In this document: one piece after another, positions 28,096 to 36,400 of the stretch
How the letters are laid out: every line of letters starts with the position of its first letter
How positions within the stretch are numbered: the stretch's first letter is position 1
NCBI GenBank assembly: GCA_000783305.1
Contig: JROE01000002.1
Coordinates: 434,001 to 498,000 of the forward strand
Length of the DNA: 64,000 nt
Direction: 5' to 3'
Source of the DNA: Sphingobacteriaceae bacterium DW12
Lineage (GTDB): Bacteria > Bacteroidota > Bacteroidia > Sphingobacteriales > Sphingobacteriaceae
Notes under the pieces: model-generated
Told to the model about the DNA's origin: nothing
The model's input: the letters and a program-made list of their open reading frames with translations, nothing else
Databases searched by the model: none
Position numbers and translations under genes: made by a program

Positions 28096-30468
28096 CTATC
28101 CTTTTGTAAGTGTCTCTTCTAAATTGTATATAGCGTGTATGACCGACATCAAGGCCGCAAGCTTTACCTGAGGTATCTTGGTATCCAATGGCGTTTCCCC
28201 AACTTTCAAAAAGGCCTCTGCATCCGCCTTCTTTCTTGTAAATCGATCTAACTCTTCCTGATAATATTGTTCTAAAAGCGTCAGTTCCTTTTGCGTTGCT
28301 TCCCGACAGAGGACACGTCTAAAGGCATTGCGAATATGCTCGCTTTGAGCCTTGTTGGGAGCTTCATTAATAAGACGCGTCGAAAATACCCGAGCCGCCT
28401 CTAGTATAGCGGGATCATTCAACATGACCAACGCCTGTAATGGCGTATTGGTACGTTGGCGCTGAACTTCGCAAGCATCTCGATTGCTCGCATCAAAAAT
28501 CAACATACTAGGTGGTGGCAAGGTCAGCTTAAAAAACACATATAATCCACGCCTATAAAGTGCGTCACCATGATCCTGTACATACTGAGCCAATGCCCCT
28601 CTCCCAGAACTGCTCACCTCCCAGATACCATCGGGCTGATATGGCTTGACACTAGGCCCACCAATAGTCCGATTCAAGAGTCCACTACTGGCCAATACCT
28701 GATCACGTATCATTTGCGCTGGCAGGCGGATGCGACTAGAACGGGCAAACAAACTATTGTCAGGATCCTGTTCCAAGTGCTGCTTGCTAATTTGGGAGGA
28801 CTGCTTGTAAGTTTCGCTACTGACAAGCTGCTTCACCAAGCGCTTTATATTCCACCCATGCTGCTGAAAATCTACAGCTAACCAATCCAACAACTCTGGA
28901 TGTGTTGGTAAATCTCCTTGATTACCAAAATCGGCAACGGAAGGTACGAGCCCACGTCCAAAAACCAAAGCCCAAATCTGATTGACAAATACACGAGCGG
29001 TCAAAGGATTCTTATCGCTAAATGTCCATTGGGCCAAGCCAAGTCTATTAGGAATATACTTCGTACTGTCAAAGGGTAGTATCGCCTCGGGGGTCTGTGG
29101 ATATACACGTTCTTTGGGTGAATCATATACCCCTCTATCCAATATATAAGTAGGACGTACGCTATCTCGCTCGCCCATTACGGACACAGAAACCTCTTCC
29201 CCCTCATCCCATTTGTTAATAAAGTTAAGTATACCCTTCAAATCGTCTTGGGTAATGGTAATCCTTGGCGTCTTAGATGGTCCCGAATTGACTAAACCCT
29301 CTAGACCCTTCTCCAAAGAATTATTGAAAAAGGCATACATTCCGTAATAATTTTTCTGGGTAAACGGATCATACTTATGATCGTGGCATTGAGCGCATTC
29401 CATCGTAATCCCCAAGATACCCTTGGCGTAGGTGTTCGTCTTGTCCAGACCATATGCAACTCGATACTCTTCTTCGACTACCCCCCCCTCTTCGGTAATC
29501 TTGTGATTCCGATTAAATGCAGTTGCTAAGATTTGTTCCTTTGTAGGATTAGGCAGCAAATCACCTGCCAACTGCCAGGTGACAAATTGATCATAAGGCA
29601 TATTGCTATTGAAAGCATGAATTACCCAATCGCGCCACGGCCATTGGGTCCGGATATCATCATCCTGATAACCATAGGAATCAGCATATCGTGCTACATC
29701 CATCCAATGCAATGCCATAAGCTCACCGTAAGCAGGAGTGGCAAGTAGTTCGTCTATTAGACGATCATAGGCTTTATCAGTCGTATCTTTTAAAAAGCGC
29801 TCCATTATACGCTCATCTGGCGGCAACCCGGTAAGGTCTAGACTTACCCTACGCAGCAATCTATTACGGTCTGCCCTGGAGTTTGGCCGGAACCCCGCTT
29901 TCAACATTTTGTCTAGAATAAAACGGTCAATCTCATTACTGCCCCATTTTACCTTATCCTGCTGGGGGATTTTTGACTTCTGAGGAGACGTAAAGGCCCA
30001 ATGTGATTTATAGACGGCCCCCTGCTCAATCCAACGCTCAATTAGACTAATTTCATGCTTGTTTAATGTAAGATTAGACGCAACTGGAGGCATTCTTATA
30101 GCCTCATCTTCAGCAGTCATTCTAAGGTAGGCTTCACTCAAATGTGGCTTTCCTGGTACAATGGCATGCTTTCCTGGACTTTCGACCAAAGCTTGATAGG
30201 CACCCTCTTCCGTATCCAACCGCAGACCACCTTCTCGTGTATTATTGTCAGGGCCGTGACACGCAAAGCATTTGTCCGATAATATTGGCTTGATATCAAA
30301 GTTGTAATCCACAAATTTGGGCAATACAAATTTTCCCCCATCGGCAACGGCCGAACTATCGCCTGACCGACACATCGTCAAAAGAGACACGAGCAAACCT
30401 GCGCTTCCAAAAACCAAGCAAATCACGACCAAAAAGCGCTTAGAAATTTGTTTTTTTCTAGACATCAT
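28096..30468 (-). CDS. Planctomycete-type cytochrome c, DUF1549 and DUF1553 protein
   Basis: This is a 790-residue exported protein with an N-terminal membrane anchor (FLVVICLVFGSAGLLVSLL), a PSCyt1-type cytochrome c domain with CFACHG (about 67-72) and GGLRLDTEEGAYQAL, then DUF1549 (PSCyt2, for example LLRRVSLDLTGLPPDE and MDVARYADSYGYQDDD) and DUF1553 (PSD1, VFVNQIWALVFGRGLVPSVA). These proteins are almost always paired with DUF1501 and are thought to act in surface polysaccharide breakdown or electron transfer. The upstream in-frame GTG at 30507 is not preferred; the ATG at 30468 (or 30465) precedes a normal signal. A palindromic candidate operator lies about 155 bp upstream. Confidence 0.9.
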   Translation of the reverse strand: MMSRKKQISKRFLVVICLVFGSAGLLVSLLTMCRSGDSSAVADGGKFVLPKFVDYNFDIKPILSDKCFACHGPDNNTREGGLRLDTEEGAYQALVESPGKHAIVPGKPHLSEAYLRMTAEDEAIRMPPVASNLTLNKHEISLIERWIEQGAVYKSHWAFTSPQKSKIPQQDKVKWGSNEIDRFILDKMLKAGFRPNSRADRNRLLRRVSLDLTGLPPDERIMERFLKDTTDKAYDRLIDELLATPAYGELMALHWMDVARYADSYGYQDDDIRTQWPWRDWVIHAFNSNMPYDQFVTWQLAGDLLPNPTKEQILATAFNRNHKITEEGGVVEEEYRVAYGLDKTNTYAKGILGITMECAQCHDHKYDPFTQKNYYGMYAFFNNSLEKGLEGLVNSGPSKTPRITITQDDLKGILNFINKWDEGEEVSVSVMGERDSVRPTYILDRGVYDSPKERVYPQTPEAILPFDSTKYIPNRLGLAQWTFSDKNPLTARVFVNQIWALVFGRGLVPSVADFGNQGDLPTHPELLDWLAVDFQQHGWNIKRLVKQLVSSETYKQSSQISKQHLEQDPDNSLFARSSRIRLPAQMIRDQVLASSGLLNRTIGGPSVKPYQPDGIWEVSSSGRGALAQYVQDHGDALYRRGLYVFFKLTLPPPSMLIFDASNRDACEVQRQRTNTPLQALVMLNDPAILEAARVFSTRLINEAPNKAQSEHIRNAFRRVLCREATQKELTLLEQYYQEELDRFTRKKADAEAFLKVGETPLDTKIPQVKLAALMSVIHAIYNLEETLTKG

Positions 30469-30623
30469 AATATAGCAGCCAAAAATATATCGATATATGC
30501 CATGCACACATTTTGCTGTCTACAAAGCCTATAACAATCAGTAATTTATAAAAGGTATCACAACTTGCTAAGGTCGGCAGCTCTGGGGTATAGAAAACTG
30601 TCACCTCAACACTATTTCACACA

Positions 30624-30645
30624 TTCAAATGTACACACATTTGAA
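30624..30645 (-). promoter_or_regulatory. Palindromic candidate operator overlapping a -7 element, upstream of the DUF1549/DUF1553 gene
   Basis: A perfect inverted repeat with 9-bp arms (TTCAAATGT and ACATTTGAA) and a 4-bp ACAC spacer lies 156 bp upstream of the chosen start. On the minus strand the left arm overlaps TACATTTG (30633 to 30626), an exact Bacteroidota -7 hexamer-like element, although no good -33 element stands at the expected distance. Confidence 0.45.
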
Positions 30646-30714
30646 CAAATATAAAAATAAAAAAACACTTTGTAACAGACACCGCTGCCATTCTTGTTTT
30701 ATCTATGTTGCTAT

Positions 30715-31146
30715 CTATTCCGATGGAATTGACAGTATATAGGCAACCATCGCTTCTGCTTGTTCAACAGACAGCTTTCTATGGGGACTCATCACGGCAT
30801 TGCCCCACGCACCGCTTCCACCATGAATGACGCGCTGTGCTAATACCCTAATAAAAGTGCGTGTCCTCGGATATCGTAATCCAATATCCTGAAAGGAAGG
30901 GCCCATAGTTTTCTTCGACTCACGATGACAACTATAGCAGTCCGAATAAGACAACAACACCTTACCTCGCTGTATGGTCTCAGCTGCGATTTTTTCATCT
31001 TCCCCCGCAATAGCTCGAATATAAGTCCGTCGCCTATCCCCCATTTCGCTATCCGCAATCTGTTGTCTGGCAGTGCTTCCTCTACAGCCAGATATCAATA
31101 CAACAGCTACAATCCAGAACCATTTATTATTCAACGTTATCTTCAT
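30715..31146 (-). CDS. Small class I cytochrome c lipoprotein
   Basis: The 143-residue protein begins with a lipoprotein signal (VVLISGCRGS, Cys21) and has one heme-binding motif CYSCH (about 74-78) in LLSYSDCYSCHRESKKTMGP, followed by a distal methionine candidate in GNAVMSPHRKLS and the terminal helix EQAEAMVAYILSI. It resembles the cytochrome domain attached to membrane-bound dehydrogenases (ScyA or c551/c552-like). It is transcribed toward the planctomycete-like module and may be its electron acceptor; the 246-bp gap suggests separate initiation. Confidence 0.9.
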   Translation of the reverse strand: MKITLNNKWFWIVAVVLISGCRGSTARQQIADSEMGDRRRTYIRAIAGEDEKIAAETIQRGKVLLSYSDCYSCHRESKKTMGPSFQDIGLRYPRTRTFIRVLAQRVIHGGSGAWGNAVMSPHRKLSVEQAEAMVAYILSIPSE

Positions 31147-31518
31147 TACACACGGTCCATTCCAAATAATGCAACAAGGTCAAATTCTTACTCACATCCT
31201 GCATACCATATACATCAACTAATGGTATAGGTGCTTAAAAAACACTCCATATCAGACATAAAGCGCACATTTGTCTGAATCAATTGGTTACAATAGTAAG
31301 TTAAACATTATTTATTGACAATGGAAACCAGCTTTCTTAAATAATTCAAGCACGACAGCAATGTTACACATATCCCCTAAGCTTAGTACCCAAAGCATTC
31401 TTTCAATGCCTGTCTGATCAACGCACAAGATTGAATTAGCGTACCCTGAAATTCAAAAATGGAACGTATCGAATCATTTTGGGATATCGAAAAGCGCAAA
31501 CATGCCATCATCCAGTCT
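31147..31518. promoter_or_regulatory. Leader region with two inverted repeats upstream of the cytochrome c gene
   Basis: This gene-free 372-bp region carries ATACCAT/ATGGTAT (arms 31203-31209 and 31222-31228) and TCAGACA/TGTCTGA (arms 31252-31258 and 31272-31278), each perfect over 7 bp with 12-13 bp spacers. They are candidate regulator sites for the minus-strand cytochrome gene. Nothing else is recognised here. Confidence 0.3.
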
Positions 31519-31977
31519 CTATTTCAAGTAAAGTCCGAAATACCAAGTCCACGCAATCAAGAGGAGCTGCATAGGTAATCTCTGCGCATAAAGATAATTC
31601 ATACCTGGCCCTGTATAATCGGCTTTGAATATATTTATCATTTTTTTAGATGAATTGACATTGGCGACAAACACGACCACAAAAAACACGATTAATAGAA
31701 TAGCAGTGAGTGCACGCAATTTCGGAATCATCAGCCCAATTCCAGCTGCAATCTCCAATACACCCGTAAAATACACGAAAAACATCTTGGCGGGGAAGTA
31801 ATCAGGCATCATCATAGCCATTCCCTTTTGGAATCGGAAATGTGACATGCCCGTAAAAATAATGAACACTGCCATTCCAAAATTACCAGCGAATAAAAAA
31901 TCCCAAAAACCTAACACGAGCTTCGTCCCCACTAACGCCAAGGAAAAAGCAATAAAAAGAACATATAACAATTTCAT
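31519..31977 (-). CDS. DoxX/MauE-family membrane protein
   Basis: The 152-residue protein has four hydrophobic helices (LLYVLFIAFSLALVGTKLVL; AVFIIFTGMSHFRF; VYFTGVLEIAAGIGLMI; LTAILLIVFFVVVFVANVN) in the pattern of DoxX-like proteins. Homologues are associated with thiol or quinone redox chemistry, but the role of this small version is unknown. It is monocistronic, divergent from the SRPBCC gene. Confidence 0.85.
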   Translation of the reverse strand: MKLLYVLFIAFSLALVGTKLVLGFWDFLFAGNFGMAVFIIFTGMSHFRFQKGMAMMMPDYFPAKMFFVYFTGVLEIAAGIGLMIPKLRALTAILLIVFFVVVFVANVNSSKKMINIFKADYTGPGMNYLYAQRLPMQLLLIAWTWYFGLYLK

Positions 31978-32295
31978 ATTTTTTCTATTTTTTGCACTAA
32001 AAATTATTCAAACAACATTAACAAGGTTTATCAAATCTTTAACAAGTAGTTCGCTAAATTGTTAGAAAAAACTTAAACACTAGCGATTATCCATTGAGGT
32101 CACCGTCTAGAATTATCATCACAATCCCTATCTTCAAAATGCACCCCTTCAATTCATATCAAGATACTATCATTGCATAACAGTCCATGATGATGATATT
32201 AATTTTCCTATCCACACTAGACAATTACTTTTAGCATTAAAATACATATCGTATTTTAGTGGAAAGAATATTGTCGAAATATATCTGAAAACAAA
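31978..32295. promoter_or_regulatory. Divergent intergenic region with a palindrome near the SRPBCC gene
   Basis: In these 318 bp the only structured element I see is a perfect inverted repeat, TAAAATAC (32238-32245) and GTATTTTA (32251-32258), 37 bp upstream of the SRPBCC start. It could be an operator. No consensus promoter is apparent. Confidence 0.3.
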
Positions 32296-32721
32296 ATGGA
32301 AGAACAGGACATTGTGATAGAATGTATTTTCAATACCACCAGACAAGAGGTATGGCGCGCTATTACACAAAAAGAAAGAATGCAAAAATGGTATTTTGAC
32401 CTTCCGGAGTTTAGACCAGAGCTAGGCTTCAAGTTTACCTTTTTTGGAGGTAATCCCAATGGCACCCAGTACAAGCATGTATGTAAAATTATAGAAGCCA
32501 TTCCTGAACGGAAATTGAAATATAGTTGGGAATATGAAGGCTATCGTGGGACCTCGTTCGTCACATTTGAACTCTTTGATGAAAAAGAAGATATCCGATT
32601 GAAATTAACGCATTCGGGAGTAGGTACCTTTCCTCAAGAAAATGATTTGTCTTTCCATAACTTTGAAGCGGGATGGAATTATATCATCAATACCTCTTTA
32701 AAAGATTTTTTGGAAATTTAA
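32296..32721 (+). CDS. SRPBCC / AHSA1-type domain protein
   Basis: The 141-residue single-domain protein has a START-like fold. It shows the family's opening IVIECIFNTTRQEVWRAITQ, a central FTFFGGNPNGTQYKHVCKII and IRLKLTHSGVG, and the C-terminal helix NFEAGWNYIINTSLKDFLE. AHSA1-like proteins bind hydrophobic ligands or act as Hsp90 co-factors; the ligand here is unknown. It is followed after 43 bp by the DUF1697 gene and both may be one operon. Confidence 0.92.
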   Translation: MEEQDIVIECIFNTTRQEVWRAITQKERMQKWYFDLPEFRPELGFKFTFFGGNPNGTQYKHVCKIIEAIPERKLKYSWEYEGYRGTSFVTFELFDEKEDIRLKLTHSGVGTFPQENDLSFHNFEAGWNYIINTSLKDFLEI

Positions 32722-32764
32722 AGGTGTAAAGCCGTCAAATGAGATATTAAATAAAGCACAAATA

Positions 32765-33316
32765 ATGAAAAAATCAGTCGTTAACTTATCTCCTATTTAT
32801 TGCGCATTTCTACGTGGAGTGAATGTGAAGGGTACTACGATGAAAATGGCAGAGGTCAGTGCTGTTTTTGGAAAAGCAGGGATGGAAGCTATCACTACCG
32901 TCCTAGCGTCGGGCAATGTTCTCTTTTCTTCCAATCAACCCAAGGATGTATCGAAGACCGTATTGGAAACAGCGCTGTCACAGCATTTTGACTATCCTGC
33001 GTTCTTATTCGTAAAAGATAAACAACAGCTAGCAACGATTGTGGCTAAAAATCCGTTCATAGCCTCGCCTGATTTTCACATTTATATATTCATCGGCATC
33101 GAGGGGCTTCACCATTCTTTGATGCAGGAGTTTGAACAATTGGAAAAGACTGAGGGTGAGGAAGCCTCCGTAATCGACGAGAATTTTTATTGGAAGGTAC
33201 CAAAAGGCAATACCCTGGATTCTAAATTTGGCAAAATCCTAGGAAGAAAGAACCTTAGGGACGCTTTCACCTCTCGCAACATGAACACGATTGAAAAAAT
33301 CTTTCAGAAGATGTAA
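32765..33316 (+). CDS. DUF1697-family protein
   Basis: This is a 183-residue protein of unknown function. It has the DUF1697 signature YCAFLRGVNVKG (about 12-23) and ITTVLASGNVLFSSNQ (about 44-59), and ends with LGRKNLRDAFTSRNMNTI, which is typical of the family. The fold is ferredoxin-like in solved homologues, with no proven activity. The adjoining SRPBCC gene suggests a small stress or metabolite-binding operon, but the sequence gives no more. Confidence 0.9.
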   Translation: MKKSVVNLSPIYCAFLRGVNVKGTTMKMAEVSAVFGKAGMEAITTVLASGNVLFSSNQPKDVSKTVLETALSQHFDYPAFLFVKDKQQLATIVAKNPFIASPDFHIYIFIGIEGLHHSLMQEFEQLEKTEGEEASVIDENFYWKVPKGNTLDSKFGKILGRKNLRDAFTSRNMNTIEKIFQKM

Positions 33317-33421
33317 CCTATAAGTACAGAGCAAATTTTAAGTCGAATAGCAGAAAAAATAATTAAATCTTTTGAAATCACTTCATTTGAATGATATCGT
33401 ATTCCATTGGCACGTACTTAT

Positions 33422-36400
33422 CTAAGCCAACAAAATTCTACCGTCCAAAAATTTCACTTTACCATCATCAATCAATCGGTTCAGCGTAAAACTAATAACG
33501 GACTCTATTTGGATGCCTACCTTATTAAATCCAAAGACTTTACCCATCGCTCTTATCAACTCGTCCTTGCTGATGCTCAAGTTTTGTTGCAGAAACTCCA
33601 TTACAGCAACTTCAATTTCTTCTGGCGCAATATCTTCTATATTGCGTTTTTCGATGCTATTGTCTCGATAATAGTCAATTTCATCTGACAAGCCTATGCC
33701 ATCATAGTAGAATAATTGATAAGAGTATCGTGTAGTGACATCAGACAAATCGGTTACGATTTCGTTCAAATAAGCGACCAATTTAGCCCCCGCACGTTGA
33801 GTATTCCATAGTCGCAGGACCTTACGAAAAAGATTAGGTTGACTAATAGGTGACTCCGTTCGGATAAATGTGGCCAATTGAGTTCTTATCACTCCACGAT
33901 TCTCCTCCTGGTAAATAGATTCTGAACTCGCATCTGAAACAGGGGAAAGCCCAGCGTCCTTGTAAGGCACTTGGCGTATAACTTGATGAACCTCCGCAGA
34001 TACAGGCATGATACTGTTTGCGATCTTAGCATCAATGGGTGCTTGCATTATTGCTTCTCTGTTCAATTCCTCTACATGCGGGCGCTCCACGAGCTGCTGT
34101 ATACGTCGATCTATCTGTGTTACCACATAGGCCTTATTTTTCAACCAATCCAATGTCCAAATTCGGAAAATATTCCAGCCCAATGATTGTAAAACGTCCG
34201 GAATGAGCAGTTCACGATCATTGGTGGTCTGTGTATGTATATAATTTTTACCGTCAACAATAATACCTAAAATATACCTATTGGGATTACGCGGATCTAC
34301 CACCCCTATATCAACTCGATATCCCGAAGTCCCAATTGCTGTCTTGACAGTCAAGCCATGTTGAGTAAGATAGTCTGCGATAGCGTCTACCAATTCGTAT
34401 TTTACGCGATGAGCTTCCACCATTTGCGTATTTTCCAGATGACCATGCTCCGCAAAATGCAAGAAATTCTTCAGTCCTTTAACGCCTTCCGCTTTGGTAC
34501 GGGCCAAATCTATTTGATCGGCCTTAAGTGATGAAAACACTTTCATCTCATATCGGGCACGTGTGACCGCAACATTCAGCCTTCTCCAGCCCCCATCTCT
34601 ATTCAAGGGGCCAAAATTCATCGACACTTTTCCATTTGCATCAGGTCCATATCCGATGGAAAACAAAATAACATCACGTTCATCACCCTGCACATTTTCT
34701 AGATTTTTTATAAATATAGGTTCCTCTTCTTGATTAGCAATTTCCTCTAAATTAGGGTAGTCTACAAAAAGATTCTGCAACAAATCCTCAATCAGGCTCT
34801 GTTGCGTTTGGCTAAACGTAACAACCCCAATAGACTTGTCCGGCTTATGTTCTAAGTGATTTTTAATATATGCAACAATGGTTTCCGCCTCCATTTTATT
34901 GGTGCGTGAATTTCCTTTATCGTAGTGCCCAGATACCCATTGCAGGGTCACCTTTTTATCCAAATCATCTGCTGAGGGAAAGGTCAATAATTTGCTCTCA
35001 TAGAAATGATGATTACTAAAAGAGATTAAGCTCTCATGTTTACTGCGATAATGTCTCAACAAGTATTTGGACGGAATAGACAACGCCAAGGTATCATCCA
35101 AAATACTTTCTAAATCCTCGAGTTCTAAATGATCTTCATCCAGCTTCGCCGTCACGAAAAATGACGTAGGTGGCATCTGCTTGGGATCCCCCACAATAAT
35201 AGCTTGACGTGCCCGCGCTAGTGCACTGACCGCCTCTGATGTAGGTAGTTGGGAAGCTTCATCAAAGATGACTAAGTCAAAATGGTCCTGGGTTACATCA
35301 AAGTACTGAGCTACTGAAATGGGACTCATCAGCATACAGGGCTTAAGTCGAGGCAGTAATGTCGGTATGAGATCAAATAATCTTCGGATACTCGTGCCCC
35401 TACCCTTGTTACGAATATTTCGCTGCAAAATACCTATCTCTGAGCTTTGCATTGCTTCCTGTGCAAGGTTTGGGATACTATTGCTCAACTGAAGGATTAA
35501 TTGATCTTTTGTAAGCCCTACAAACTGATGATACAAGCTCTTGTACTGCTCTAGCGTGGAGGTGTACACGTCAGCGTCAAAATTATTAAGCACCTCTTCC
35601 TTCTCTAGGGCTGTCACAAAAACATTGAAATGTACGACAGACTCCAATTCGCTTTCGAGCACGTTTTTGTCAACAACTCGCTCTTCCAGCAGTTTTATAA
35701 ACCAAGACAGATTTATTTCATCAGCCTTTTGCTTGTAATGGTTGTAACGAATCCAATCATCCAACCCCTCCAATTCGTGGAGCGCAGTATCCAACATTTT
35801 ATCTTCTGGAATCGTAGTCAAGAACTCTCTTAAAATTCTAAAATATTTGATAAATTCACGAATAGCATCTAACGCAACATTTACATCGTTTCTCCATGTT
35901 TTCTGGACACTCAAATCCTTAAACCAATCCGTCCATTTTTGAAAATACAATTGCTGTGCACACTCATCCAGTTCATAGTAGATGGCAAGATCCGCGTTCA
36001 ACTGTGCAAGGTTATACCCATTAGTATACCTATAAGATGTAGTTCTTCTCTCCATCTCAGCAAAAGGCACAGATTGCAAATCCGATAATATCGCTCGATA
36101 GTTATCTAAATCCTGGAACAAATCCCACACTTGCGAATCATGTCCCACTCCGGTAGTGCAAAATCCATTCAAATATTGCTTTACTTTCCGTTTTTTTAAC
36201 CATCTAGGCAAAAACCAAGCATGTTGGGCTTGATTCCACAAGGACTCTACCGCAGTAGTATCTGCATCTAGTATACGCCTACTATAGCTGGCAAGCAGTC
36301 TATCCTCCACCTGCTGCTTTCGGCTTTGCTGCTCCATCCAAAGGGCCATCACATTACGTTGTGCATGACTAGATAATACAGTAATCAGCTCCATAGGTAA

